The notes under the pieces are model-generated. The model ran no database searches, was not told the origin of the DNA, and worked only from the letters and a program-made list of their open reading frames with translations. Below, one piece after another: positions 16,690 through 25,392 of a stretch of DNA of 64,000 nt. How positions within the stretch are numbered: the stretch's first letter is position 1; each line of letters opens with the position of its first letter. The stretch spans positions 248,001 to 312,000 of the forward strand of contig NZ_BAABLD010000008.1 of assembly GCF_039544165.1 (NCBI RefSeq), read 5' to 3'. This DNA comes from Viridibacterium curvum. GTDB lineage: Bacteria > Pseudomonadota > Gammaproteobacteria > Burkholderiales > Rhodocyclaceae. The position numbers and the translations under genes are program-made.

Positions 16690-17595
16690 TCAGCGCCCGC
16701 CGTACGCGCGCGCCGGCACACCCTGCAGGTAGAGATGCAGGGCGCGCATGTCGGTCTCGCTGAACTTGCCGAGTGCGTCGAAGGGCATCACCTTGCTGAT
16801 CGTGCTGCCGTCCGGCCGCTTGCCGGTGCGGAACATGGCGATGAAGGTCTCGGCACTGGCGTACTGCGGCATCGTGGAGCCTTCACCGGGCGTGAGATTC
16901 GCGGCGGCCGGCCAGTCAGGCGGCGCGCCCGGAATCTTGCCGCCGGACAAGCCCTCGCCATGGCAGCCCTTGCACATATTGACCACGTATGCGCCGTGCT
17001 CGACTGTCACGCCTTCAGCCACCGGCTGTTGTACCGGCAGACTGTGGTCGATACGCTCGGCCGCGTCCTTGACGACACCCAACGCATACAGCGCCCGTAC
17101 CGGCACAGGCAGCTCCAGAATGGCGCCCTGCCCCGCCGCAGGCGGCAGGTGGCGCACATAGGCCACCAGAGCAGCGAGATCCTCGTCGGTGAGGCGGTTG
17201 TAGTCTTCGGAAGGCATGATCAGCAGAGGGCGTCCATCCGGCTTGACGCCATGACGTATCGTGCGCTCCCAGTCTGCCGGTTTGTAGTTGGCCACCACAT
17301 TGCCCGCACCGGGGCTGATGTTGGGGCCCGCAACGTGCATGCCATTGCCGTCATTGATGAAGCTGCGGCCCGCGCCATCCGCACCATGGCAATCGGCACA
17401 GCCGCGCGATGCGTACAGATAGCGGCCACGCTCGATGCTTTGCGCGTCATCGCGCAAGGCCAGTGGGTAAGGCTTGATCTCAACGACACGCTCGCGCTTC
17501 ACATTGCTGTACATCACCGCGGCACTCACGGCGACCGTCAGCCCGGCCGCCAGCACGACGAGGCTGACGCAGCCACGCCGGATCCACTTGTTCAT
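16690..17595 (-). CDS. Dihaem c-type cytochrome, membrane-anchored
   Basis: The 301-residue protein has an N-terminal membrane anchor or signal (about 8-29) and two class I cytochrome c domains. Haem motifs are CADCH (about 67-71) and CKGCH (about 209-213). Likely distal methionines lie in LLIMPSEDY and ISKVMPFDAL, each followed by the typical C-terminal helix (LAALVAYVRHLPP; MRALHLYLQGVP). It should transfer electrons in the periplasm. No oxidase or dehydrogenase gene is adjacent, so the partner is unknown; alcohol/aldehyde dehydrogenase cytochrome subunits look similar. Confidence 0.9.
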   Translation of the reverse strand: MNKWIRRGCVSLVVLAAGLTVAVSAAVMYSNVKRERVVEIKPYPLALRDDAQSIERGRYLYASRGCADCHGADGAGRSFINDGNGMHVAGPNISPGAGNVVANYKPADWERTIRHGVKPDGRPLLIMPSEDYNRLTDEDLAALVAYVRHLPPAAGQGAILELPVPVRALYALGVVKDAAERIDHSLPVQQPVAEGVTVEHGAYVVNMCKGCHGEGLSGGKIPGAPPDWPAAANLTPGEGSTMPQYASAETFIAMFRTGKRPDGSTISKVMPFDALGKFSETDMRALHLYLQGVPARAYGGR

Positions 17596-17737
17596 GACAC
17601 TCTCCCTGTTGTCTGTCTGTACGTGACACGAGCATCTCCCGTGCCACGCTCAAGCGCGGGCATTACAGCGCAAGCCTCCGGGCACAACCAGTGTCCGGAA
17701 GGACCGGAGGGCTGCCCGTCAGGGAAGGGTCGGTAGA

Positions 17738-19210
17738 ATGAGGTTCCACTGCACCCATCAGCCTCGCCCGATGCCCTCGCCCAACACTTTCTTCTGGCAC
17801 GACTACGAAACCTTCGGCGCCGTGCCACGTCGCGACCGCCCCGCGCAGTTCGCCGGCATCCGTACCGACATGGATCTCAACGCGATCGGCACGCCGGTGA
17901 TGCAGTACTGCCGGCCCGCGCCCGACTACCTGCCGGACCCCGAGGCCTGCCTGCTGACCGGCATCGTGCCGCAGACCTGCCTCGAACTGGGTCTGCCCGA
18001 GCATGCCTTCGCCACCACTATCGAACAGGAACTCGCCGCACCCGGCACCATCGGCGTGGGCTACAACACCATCCGCTTCGACGATGAAGTCACGCGCCAT
18101 CTGTTCTGGCGCAACCTCATCGACCCCTATGCGCGTGAATGGCAGAACGACTGCGGTCGCTGGGACCTGCTCGACGTCGTGCGCTGCACACACGCCCTGC
18201 GCCCCGAGGGCATCGAGTGGCCAAACCATGATGACGGCCGCAGATCGTTCAAACTCGAACACCTCAGCGCTGCCAACGGCCTGCTACACGACGCGGCGCA
18301 CGATGCGCTGTCCGACGTGCGCGCGACCATTGCGCTCGCGCGCCTTATCAAGACGAAGCAGCCACGCCTGTGGGACTTCTGCCTCAAGCTGCGCAAGAAG
18401 GATGCGGTGCTCGCCGAAATCGACCTGCTCAACCCACGCCCCTTCCTGCATGTCTCCGGCATGTTTGGCGCCGAGCGCGGCTGCATCGCCGTGTGCTACC
18501 CGCTGGGCGCACACCCGACGAACAAGAACGAGGTCATCGTGTGGGACCTCGCCCATGATCCTTCTGAACTCTTCACGCTCGACGCAGCCACAATGCGCGA
18601 ACGCATGTTCAGCAAGGCCGAAGATCTGCCCGAGGGCGTCACGCGCCTGCCGGTGAAGACCATCCACATCAACAAGTCACCGATCGTGATCGGCAACCTC
18701 AAGACACTCAGCGCGCCCATGGCCGAGAAGTGGGGCATCGATCTTGCCCAGGCCGAACGCCATGCGGCCAATGCCGCCCGCGCACCAGAACTGGCGCGCC
18801 TGTGGCCCGAGGTTTTCCGCCGCCCCGCCGAGGACAGGACACCTGACGTCGATGAAGATCTCTACGGTGGCTTCGTCGGCAACGCCGATCGCCGCGTCCT
18901 CAACCGCCTGCGCTCACTGGATGCCAGTGCGCTCGCCAGCGAGCGCTTCAGCTTCGACGACGCGCGCCTCGAAGAAGTCGTATTCCGCTACCGCGCACGC
19001 AACTTCCCGGAATCCCTGAGCGAGCAGGAAGCAGCGCGCTGGCAAACCCACCGTGTCATGCAACTGCACGAAGGCGGAGGCAGCACATGCACGCTGAGCG
19101 CCTATTTCGACCGTATCGATGAACTCAGCGAGACCGTTGACGAACGCGGCGAGGCCATCCTCAGCGCGCTCTACGATTACGCGGAAGAAATCGCGCCGGC
19201 ACTACGCTGA
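17738..19210 (+). CDS. sbcB: Exodeoxyribonuclease I
   Basis: SbcB degrades single-stranded DNA 3' to 5' and works in recombination and mismatch repair. The DEDD exonuclease motifs are present: FFWHDYETFG near 18-27, GYNTIRFDDEV near 108-118 and HDAALSDVRATI-like HDALSDVRATIAL near 188-200. The SH3-like and C-terminal helical domains follow (RNFPESLSEQE near 428), giving about 480-490 residues as in E. coli. Two starts are possible: ATG 17738, preceded by GGAAGG, and ATG 17771, which gives MPSPNTFF and a more family-like N-terminus without a clear ribosome site. Confidence 0.95.
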   Translation: MRFHCTHQPRPMPSPNTFFWHDYETFGAVPRRDRPAQFAGIRTDMDLNAIGTPVMQYCRPAPDYLPDPEACLLTGIVPQTCLELGLPEHAFATTIEQELAAPGTIGVGYNTIRFDDEVTRHLFWRNLIDPYAREWQNDCGRWDLLDVVRCTHALRPEGIEWPNHDDGRRSFKLEHLSAANGLLHDAAHDALSDVRATIALARLIKTKQPRLWDFCLKLRKKDAVLAEIDLLNPRPFLHVSGMFGAERGCIAVCYPLGAHPTNKNEVIVWDLAHDPSELFTLDAATMRERMFSKAEDLPEGVTRLPVKTIHINKSPIVIGNLKTLSAPMAEKWGIDLAQAERHAANAARAPELARLWPEVFRRPAEDRTPDVDEDLYGGFVGNADRRVLNRLRSLDASALASERFSFDDARLEEVVFRYRARNFPESLSEQEAARWQTHRVMQLHEGGGSTCTLSAYFDRIDELSETVDERGEAILSALYDYAEEIAPALR

Positions 19211-19422
19211 TGTCACCTGAAGACCTGGAACGCCTTGTCGCAACGGAAATGCCTTTTGGCAAGTTCAAGGGCCACTTGCTGGCCGATTTACCCGGACACT
19301 ATCTGGGATGGTTTGCGCGCGAAGGCTTTCCGAAAGGTCAGATCGGGCGTCTGCTGTCGCTGATGCATGAGCTGGATCACAACAACCTGCGCGCCCTGCT
19401 CGATCCACTGAGGCGACGCTGA
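19210..19422 (+). CDS. DUF3820 family small protein
   Basis: The 70-residue protein contains the DUF3820 core MPFGKFKGHLLADLPGHYLGWF (about 14-35) followed by a helical tail. Its ATG overlaps the sbcB stop (TGATG), so it is translationally coupled to exonuclease I. The family is named as putative virulence/quorum-related in some databases, but no solid function is known. The coupling hints at a nucleic-acid role. Confidence 0.82.
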   Translation: MSPEDLERLVATEMPFGKFKGHLLADLPGHYLGWFAREGFPKGQIGRLLSLMHELDHNNLRALLDPLRRR

Positions 19423-19425
19423 ATA

Positions 19426-20103
19426 TCAACGTCCCTGCACGTTGCCCCAGATGACCTTGTGCAGCTGCACCTGCATGCGTACCGGCAGCTTGTCGCGCAG
19501 TACCCATTCGGCCAGATCGGCCGGCGCGAGTTTGCCCTGCACAGGGGAGAACAACACCGGGCAGCGCCCGATAAGCTGATGTTGCGCAAGCACATCACAC
19601 GCCCAATCGTAGTCCGCCCTGTCTGCCAACACGAACTTCAACTCATCACTCGCATTGAGATACGAAATGTTTTCCCAACGATTGCGCGTGACCTCTCCCG
19701 AGCCCGGCGCCTTCAGATCCATGATGCGCGAGACGCGCGCATCGACACCGGAAATATCCAGCGCACCGCTCGTTTCGAGCGACACCTTGTAACCGCGATC
19801 ACTCAGCTCACGCAGCAGGCCCAGGCATTCGCGCTGCGCGAGCGGTTCACCGCCGGTGACGCAGACATAAGGGGTGCCATGCGTCGCAATCTCGTCGAAA
19901 ATCTCGTCGAAGCTGCGATAGCCCCCGCCATGGAACGCATACTCGGTGTCACACCAGGTGCAGCGCAATGGGCAACCGGTCAGGCGCACGAACACCGTCG
20001 GCAGGCCGACGCGGCTCGATTCCCCTTGCAGCGAGAAGAAGATCTCGGTGATACGCAGGCGCCGCTCGCTGGGCGCCTGCACGGTCTCTGCTACTGCGGT
20101 CAC
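19426..20103 (-). CDS. queE: 7-carboxy-7-deazaguanine synthase (radical SAM)
   Basis: QueE converts carboxy-tetrahydropterin to 7-carboxy-7-deazaguanine in queuosine synthesis. The radical-SAM cluster motif is Cys-x3-Cys-x2-Cys in GCPLRCTWCDTEYAFHGG (about 43-60), preceded by FFSLQGESSRVGLPTVFVRL. VTGGEPLAQ (about 82-90) and SLETSGALDI are also typical. The 225-residue length is normal. It is the last gene of the tol-pal transcription unit, overlapping cpoB by 4 bases, an arrangement common in proteobacteria. Confidence 0.96.
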   Translation of the reverse strand: MTAVAETVQAPSERRLRITEIFFSLQGESSRVGLPTVFVRLTGCPLRCTWCDTEYAFHGGGYRSFDEIFDEIATHGTPYVCVTGGEPLAQRECLGLLRELSDRGYKVSLETSGALDISGVDARVSRIMDLKAPGSGEVTRNRWENISYLNASDELKFVLADRADYDWACDVLAQHQLIGRCPVLFSPVQGKLAPADLAEWVLRDKLPVRMQVQLHKVIWGNVQGR

Positions 20104-20873
20104 TTCTTGGTCAGGCGTTGCTTGGCGGTCTTGGCCGCATCACTCTTGGGATACTTGGCGACCAGGGTTTCAAGCGTCTTGCGCGAAGTCTTGCTGTCGC
20201 CCAGCTCCTGCTGGCAATTCGACAGGGCCAGCATCGCATCCGGGGCCAACATGTCATCCGGCCAATTGTTGGCGACCTTGTCGAAGTAGGCTACCGCCCC
20301 CTCGAAATCACGCGCCTGCACCAGCGCAGTGCCGGCCCAGTAATGCGCGCTGGGAATGAAGCTGCTCTTCGGCCAGTTCTTGATGAACTGTCGGAATGCG
20401 AATGCCGCATCGACGTGCTTGCCCGCACGCAGGAAGCCGACGGCTGCTTCGTAGTCCTTGGGCTCGTTGGCCGGATCCAGCACCGGCTCGGCCGGGCGCG
20501 CGGCAATCGCGGCCGCGTTGGCTGCGATCTTCTGGTTCAGCTCGGCAATCGCCGCCTCCAGTTTGCGCATGCGGGTGTCCAGATCAACATAGAAGTCTTT
20601 CTGGCGCTTCTGGTTCTGATCGATATCGTTGGTGTTGACCTCGATCTGTCCACGCAACTTGGCGATCTCGGCGCGCAGGGCTTCGATCTGGTTAACCAGC
20701 AATGCCTGCCCCTTCGCCGCCTGCTCCAGGCGCTGAGTGCGCTCATCCACGTCGATACGCAATTGTTCGATGCGCTTGCGTGCTTCGTCGTCGTCGAACA
20801 GGCCAGCGCGTGCTGGCAGTGCAAGCAGCGCCAGCAGGAGTGGCAGGCTACGGATCAGGATGGATTGGTTCAT
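20100..20873 (-). CDS. cpoB: Cell division coordinator CpoB (tol-pal system protein YbgF)
   Basis: CpoB is a periplasmic protein that links peptidoglycan synthesis to Tol-Pal-driven outer-membrane constriction. The 257-residue product has a Sec signal (about 1-23, ARA), a coiled-coil trimerisation region (about 30-125, heptads of L/I with Q/R/E) and a C-terminal TPR domain (about 138-255) with YEAAVGFLRAGKHVDAAFAF, SAHYWAGTALVQARDFEGAV and KSDAAKTAKQRL repeats. It follows pal and overlaps queE. Confidence 0.95.
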   Translation of the reverse strand: MNQSILIRSLPLLLALLALPARAGLFDDDEARKRIEQLRIDVDERTQRLEQAAKGQALLVNQIEALRAEIAKLRGQIEVNTNDIDQNQKRQKDFYVDLDTRMRKLEAAIAELNQKIAANAAAIAARPAEPVLDPANEPKDYEAAVGFLRAGKHVDAAFAFRQFIKNWPKSSFIPSAHYWAGTALVQARDFEGAVAYFDKVANNWPDDMLAPDAMLALSNCQQELGDSKTSRKTLETLVAKYPKSDAAKTAKQRLTKK

Positions 20874-20957
20874 GCGTTAACCCGGCGGTTATCAAGACGA
20901 ACGGGGTGTGCGGTGCAAGCACCGGACACCCCGCATTCATTTTGCTGCTGTCGCGAA

Positions 20958-21509
20958 TTACTTGTAGATCACATCCACGCGACGGTTTTCGGCCCAGGCG
21001 GCTTCGTTGCTGGCGGGATTACGCGGCTTTTCCTTGCCGAGACTGACGGCTTCGACCAGTTCTTCCTTGACGCCAAGCGACTTCATCATGGCCTTCACAG
21101 CTTCAGCACGCTTCTGGCCCAGAGCCAGGTTGTACTCGCTGGAGCCGCGTTCGTCGGCGTTACCTTGCAGCAGAACCTTGGCGCCCTTGGCCTTGATCCA
21201 GGCGGAGTGGGCTTCAACGATGTCGAAGTAGTCCAGCTGCACTTCGAAGCTGTTGTACTCGAAGAAGATGTCCTTCTTGGCGAACAGCATCTTGAACTTG
21301 GCATCTTCGAACGGATCCTTCTTGGCCGGGGCTTGCGTGGTAGCAGCAGGCTTGGCCGGTTCAGCAGGCTTGGCGGCCGGTGCGGTCGATGCGGTACCGG
21401 CTGTGGCTGCGGGAGCAGCGGCCGGTGCCGTTGCGGGCGCTTCCGGCGTGGAACTACAAGCAGCGAGGGCGGCGGCCAGCAGGATGCTCAAGGGCAATGC
21501 GATTTTCAT
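20958..21509 (-). CDS. pal: Peptidoglycan-associated lipoprotein Pal
   Basis: The 183-residue protein starts at MKIALPLSILL and has a lipobox LAAC with lipidated Cys at about residue 17. An Ala/Pro-rich linker (about 20-65) joins it to an OmpA-like peptidoglycan-binding domain with LLQGNADERGSSEYNLALGQKRAEAVK (in pieces, about 119-145), including the Asp and Arg that bind diaminopimelate. The C-terminus AWAENRRVDVIY is canonical. It anchors the outer membrane to the wall together with TolB, which is encoded immediately upstream. Confidence 0.97.
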   Translation of the reverse strand: MKIALPLSILLAAALAACSSTPEAPATAPAAAPAATAGTASTAPAAKPAEPAKPAATTQAPAKKDPFEDAKFKMLFAKKDIFFEYNSFEVQLDYFDIVEAHSAWIKAKGAKVLLQGNADERGSSEYNLALGQKRAEAVKAMMKSLGVKEELVEAVSLGKEKPRNPASNEAAWAENRRVDVIYK

Positions 21510-21561
21510 GTCTACTCCCGTATCTGGTTTCTCGGAACAAGGGTGGCGCAATACTAGCAGA

Positions 21562-22827
21562 TCAGCTTGTCAGCGGCCCCCATGCTGGCTCACGGATGTC
21601 TCCGAAAGCCTGGAGGGGCTTGTAGCGGACCTTGCCGTCGACCGACACGGCCGACAGCACGCCTCGACCCCCTACTTCGGTTGCGTAGAGTATCAGGCGA
21701 CCATTTGGTGCAAAAGTGGGCGATTCATCCTTGGCGGTATCGGTCAGAGCCAGCGTCTGCTGGGTAGCCAGATCCTGCACCATGAGCTGGAAGCGCCCGC
21801 CGTTGCGGGAAATGTACGCCAAGGTCTTGCCATCGGGCGAGATGCGTGGCGAAACATTGTAGCTGCCTTCGAAAGTGACGCGCGTCGCGTCACCTCCGTC
21901 GACTGGCATTCTGTAGATCTGCGGGCCGCTGCTACGGTCGGAAGTGAAGTAGATCCACCTGCCATCTGCGGAGAAGCAAGGCTCCGTATCAATGGCCACG
22001 GACTCGGTCAAGCGACGCAGGCCGCTGCCATCGGCATTGATCATATAGAGCTGGGAAATACCGTCCTTGGTCAGCACGATAGCCAGACGACGGCCATCCG
22101 GCGACCAGGCCGGCGCAGAGTTCGAACCCTTGAAGTTGGCCACTACGTAACGCTGACCCGTTGCCACGGTCTGCACGTAGATGATTGGCTTCTTCAGCGC
22201 AAAGGACACGTAGGCGATACGCTTGCCGTCCGGCGACCAGGCCGGCGAGATGATGGGTTCGTCGTCCGAGAAAGCCGAGGCAGGATTGCTGCCGTCGTAT
22301 TCGGCGATCTGCAGACGATAGCTGCGACCTTGCTTCTGGATGAAAGCGATTTGGGTCGAAAAAACGCCCGGCACGCCAATCAGTTGCTCGTACACGAAGT
22401 CAGCGATCTTGTGCGCAGCGATGCGCCAGTTTTCCGGCCGGATCGCCAGCGAAGCGCTCTTGAGCTCCGCCTGGCGCACGACGTCATGCAACCGGAACAC
22501 AACCTCGGCAGAGCCATCGGGCAGGGATCGCACCGAACCGGCCACCAGGTTGTCAGCCCCCAGTCCGCGCCAGTTCGACCAGTCCGGGCGTGCCGGATCG
22601 ACAACCGGAGCTCCGTCAACGAAGCGGAACAGCCCCGTGCGTTCCAGGTCGGCACGGATTACTTCTGAGATCGGCTTGGGCAGCTGGTTTTCCCCGCCAA
22701 AGCGACTCACCGCGATGGGGATCAGATTGGCCCCCATGCCGGAGATTTCGACAGTCAGTTCAGCCTTTGCGAGACCAGGAACCAACGCGAGCGCGGGACA
22801 TGACTGGAGGAATTGGCGTCTTTGCAT
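21562..22827 (-). CDS. tolB: Tol-Pal system beta-propeller protein TolB
   Basis: Start taken at ATG 22827 (MQRRQFLQ); three extra codons exist only with a TTG. The 421-residue protein has the TolB N-terminal domain (about 25-160) and a six-bladed propeller with repeated SPAWSPDGKRIAYVS-like blades: SAPAWSPDGRRLAIV, DTEPCFSADGRWIYF, VSPRISPDGKTLAYIS and SPTFAPNGRLILYAT. It binds Pal and the TolA C-terminus. The signal peptide opens with RRQFLQ, a twin-arginine-like motif unusual for TolB. Confidence 0.97.
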   Translation of the reverse strand: MQRRQFLQSCPALALVPGLAKAELTVEISGMGANLIPIAVSRFGGENQLPKPISEVIRADLERTGLFRFVDGAPVVDPARPDWSNWRGLGADNLVAGSVRSLPDGSAEVVFRLHDVVRQAELKSASLAIRPENWRIAAHKIADFVYEQLIGVPGVFSTQIAFIQKQGRSYRLQIAEYDGSNPASAFSDDEPIISPAWSPDGKRIAYVSFALKKPIIYVQTVATGQRYVVANFKGSNSAPAWSPDGRRLAIVLTKDGISQLYMINADGSGLRRLTESVAIDTEPCFSADGRWIYFTSDRSSGPQIYRMPVDGGDATRVTFEGSYNVSPRISPDGKTLAYISRNGGRFQLMVQDLATQQTLALTDTAKDESPTFAPNGRLILYATEVGGRGVLSAVSVDGKVRYKPLQAFGDIREPAWGPLTS

Positions 22828-22853
22828 GGGGCGCAAGTATATCCAATGCGGGG

Positions 22854-23657
22854 CTAGGGCTTGCCTAACGGATAGAAAACGAAACGGAAGTTACGTTGAA
22901 ACGCTTCCGGACTTGGCGGTGGGGGCAAGGGGCTAGACTTGTAGATGGCTCCCTCGATCGCCCTGTCCAGCACTGCATTGCCAGAACTGCGGACAATTCG
23001 CACGCTGGCCTCTTTGATGCTGCGATCCGGCAAGAGTTCCAGCACGATTTCCGCACTGGGCTTACCCGTCACCCCTGGCGGGATGGTACCGGTCAGGTTG
23101 CCCCTCACCTTGGCCTCGATCAAGTTGATCCAGTCGAACTGCGCCTTGCGCACCCCCTCGGATTCCACCTCGGCCTGAATAAGGGCTCGGGAACTGGCTT
23201 GCGCCGCCGCCATACGCTTGCGCGTATCGAGCTCCACGCGGTCACGATTCAACAGCTCGAGCTGACGAGCGTCCAGTCCCGGAGGCGCCACTGGACGCGG
23301 CTCTGCCTTTTGCGGCTCGGGCTTCGGGGGCTCCGGCTTGGGCGGCTCTGGTTTCTTGACCGGCTTGTCCGGCGGTTTGGGCAAGACAATATCGGGCTTG
23401 CGCACGGGCTCAAGTTCGGGCTGCGGCGCAACCGTCTGACGCACAGGCTCAGGCGCTGGCGGGGGCGGAGCAGGAATCGGCGGAGGCAGCTCTCGGAACA
23501 GATCGACCTGCACGGGCTCGATGACCTTGTGCTGCCACTGCACGCCCACGAACAGCACCAGGGCCAACAGGGCGTGCATCAGCACAGTGAGCACCAGGCT
23601 GAGCCACTTTCCCGGAGCCTCGCGCGCCAATGCGGGCGGCATATCGAGGGCGTACAT
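22854..23657 (-). CDS. tolA: Energy-transducing protein TolA
   Basis: The start at MYALDMPPALARE gives 267 residues: one N-terminal membrane anchor (about 20-42, LSLVLTVLMHALLALVLFVG), a proline/lysine-rich stalk (about 60-140, repeated KPEPPKPE units), a charged helix, and the C-terminal TonB/TolA-like domain (about 175-267, IPPGVTGKPSAEIVLELLPD and a late NFRFVFYP). It carries proton-motive-force energy from TolQR to TolB/Pal. The stalk is Pro-rich rather than the long Ala/Lys helix of E. coli, so the protein is short. Confidence 0.93.
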   Translation of the reverse strand: MYALDMPPALAREAPGKWLSLVLTVLMHALLALVLFVGVQWQHKVIEPVQVDLFRELPPPIPAPPPPAPEPVRQTVAPQPELEPVRKPDIVLPKPPDKPVKKPEPPKPEPPKPEPQKAEPRPVAPPGLDARQLELLNRDRVELDTRKRMAAAQASSRALIQAEVESEGVRKAQFDWINLIEAKVRGNLTGTIPPGVTGKPSAEIVLELLPDRSIKEASVRIVRSSGNAVLDRAIEGAIYKSSPLPPPPSPEAFQRNFRFVFYPLGKP

Positions 23658-23670
23658 GGCCGGCTGTCCC

Positions 23671-24090
23671 TCAGTTCTCCGGCTGGCGCACCAGCAGGCC
23701 AACCTTGGCAACCTGGTTGCGCTGGAGCAGGTCCATGACCTGCATGACCGTCTCGTAACGCACGCTCTTGCTGGCCGAAATGACAACAGCCTGATCCGGA
23801 TTCAGCCCCTGTGCAGTCTTGATGCGCGCCAGCAACTGCTCCTTGCCGACTTTCTCCGCCGCGGCGCCAGGCTTTGCCGTGTCACGCAACGTCCAATCCT
23901 TCTCGCTGGCGATATCGATCTGCAGAGGGGCGGACTGCGGCTTGGGCGGCGTCGACTTCGCCACGCTCGGCAGGTCGATCGTGCCCGTCGGCATCATCGG
24001 TGCCGTGACCATGAAAATCACAAGCAGAACCAGCATCACGTCGATGTAGGGCACGACATTGATCTGGTTCATGAAGCGGCGCTGGCGCAT
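23671..24090 (-). CDS. tolR: TolR biopolymer transport protein
   Basis: The 139-residue ExbD/TolR protein has one membrane helix. MNQINVVPYIDVMLVLLVIFMVT (in pieces, residues 7-29) contains the conserved proton-path Asp23-equivalent, and the periplasmic domain ends with VMDLLQRNQVAKVGLL. It forms the Tol proton channel with TolQ, which is encoded 40 bases upstream. The TolA start is 13 bases downstream. Confidence 0.97.
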   Translation of the reverse strand: MRQRRFMNQINVVPYIDVMLVLLVIFMVTAPMMPTGTIDLPSVAKSTPPKPQSAPLQIDIASEKDWTLRDTAKPGAAAEKVGKEQLLARIKTAQGLNPDQAVVISASKSVRYETVMQVMDLLQRNQVAKVGLLVRQPEN

Positions 24091-24130
24091 GGTTTTGCTC
24101 CGTCGGGCTGGCGTTCGGCCTCAGGCCCAG

Positions 24131-24808
24131 TTATCGGATCTGGCGCTGCAGGATGTTCGAGAACTCTTCTGTGAAACTCTCGAAGCGGATGGCCAGACGA
24201 TCCACGTCATGGGCGTAGCGGTTGTAGGCTACCACCGCAGGAATGGCCGCGAAGAGACCAATCGCCGTTGCCACGAGGGCCTCAGCAATCCCGGGCGCGA
24301 CCTGGGCAAGCGTTGCAGCCCCCACGTTCGACAGCCCGCGGAAAGCATTCATGATCCCCCAGACCGTCCCGAACAGACCGACATAGGGACTCACCGAGCC
24401 CACGGACGCCAGAAAGGCGAGATGTGCCTCCAGGTCGTCCAGCTCGCGCTGCAGCGTCGCCTTCATGGCACGGCGCGAACCATCAATGATGTCTGAAGCC
24501 TCCAGCCCGGCCTGCCCACGCAGCTTGGCAAACTCACGATAACCCGCCTCGAAGATGCGCGCCAAAGGGCCTGCCGAATCCCGGTCGGCGCTGGCCGCAC
24601 GATACAAAGCAGTAAGGTCTCCCCCCGTCCAGAACTGGTGCTCGAAAGAACTCGTAGCATTGCGTGCGCTACGCAGGGCAAAACCCTTGCGGAAGATCCA
24701 GTACCACGAGATGCCGGACACGGCCAGCAGCAATCCCATCACGAACTTCACGACCAGACTGGCATTCGCCACCAGGCTCAGGATGGACATGTCATCGGCA
24801 GAAATCAT
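24131..24808 (-). CDS. tolQ: TolQ proton channel protein
   Basis: The 225-residue MotA/TolQ/ExbB-family protein has three membrane helices: about 12-36, about 130-152 in the SVSPYVGLFGTVWGIMNAF segment, and about 168-193 with IAEALVATAIGLFAAIPAVVAYN. The conserved Thr/Gly residues of the channel are present. It works with TolR to energise TolA. The ATG abuts the ybgC stop codon. A second in-frame Met at residue 7 (MSILSLV) is an alternative start. Confidence 0.97.
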   Translation of the reverse strand: MISADDMSILSLVANASLVVKFVMGLLLAVSGISWYWIFRKGFALRSARNATSSFEHQFWTGGDLTALYRAASADRDSAGPLARIFEAGYREFAKLRGQAGLEASDIIDGSRRAMKATLQRELDDLEAHLAFLASVGSVSPYVGLFGTVWGIMNAFRGLSNVGAATLAQVAPGIAEALVATAIGLFAAIPAVVAYNRYAHDVDRLAIRFESFTEEFSNILQRQIR

Positions 24809-25240
24809 TCAGTCCTCGTCGGCTTGCAGGAAAAGTTCTTTGATTGAATCGGGAATACGCACCGCGCGGCGCTGCGCCCAATCCACACACGCAATGGTGA
24901 AGGAGCCACGAAAAACGCGCTCATCCCCCCGCAGGATGGTCTGATCGAAGATTACACGGGCCTGACCCACGGTCTGGACCCGGCTTTGAACCACCAGCGC
25001 ATCGTCCAGTTCCGCACCGCGCAGATAGTCGGCATCCAGACGCGCCACCACGAATACCAGGCCCTCGCGGGCTTTCAGCACCCCTTGATCCAGCCCGCGC
25101 TGCCTCAGGAACTCGGTACGGGCCCGCTCGCAGAACTTCAGGTAATTGGCGTGATAGACCACGCCACCGGCATCCGTATCTTCGTAGTAGACCCTGACAG
25201 GCCACTCGAAGACCGCCCCATGGGTCTCGGTTTTTTGCAT
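24809..25240 (-). CDS. ybgC: YbgC acyl-CoA thioesterase of the tol-pal operon
   Basis: This hot-dog-fold thioesterase has 143 residues from MQKTETHGAVFEWPVRVYYEDTDAGG. The catalytic Asp lies in YYEDTDAGGVVYHANYLKFCERARTE (about 18-43), the YbgC signature. It hydrolyses short-chain acyl-CoA and associates with phospholipid-synthesis proteins in E. coli. It is the first gene of the tol-pal unit, and the operon promoter should lie in the 25241-25392 gap shared with the divergent dksA. Earlier in-frame codons give a non-family extension and were rejected. Confidence 0.95.
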   Translation of the reverse strand: MQKTETHGAVFEWPVRVYYEDTDAGGVVYHANYLKFCERARTEFLRQRGLDQGVLKAREGLVFVVARLDADYLRGAELDDALVVQSRVQTVGQARVIFDQTILRGDERVFRGSFTIACVDWAQRRAVRIPDSIKELFLQADED

Positions 25241-25392
25241 GAAAGTATTGTACCCTCGCTGCCCAAGCATCGGCGCGGCTCTCAACCGGACAGCCCTTGT
25301 GACCGTTAATCCTGCCTGTAGCGCCACTGTCAAAGCGCTGCGGAGTGGGGCAGAATGCCGCATTTATTGTTCGACCATAAAGAGATGGGGGA

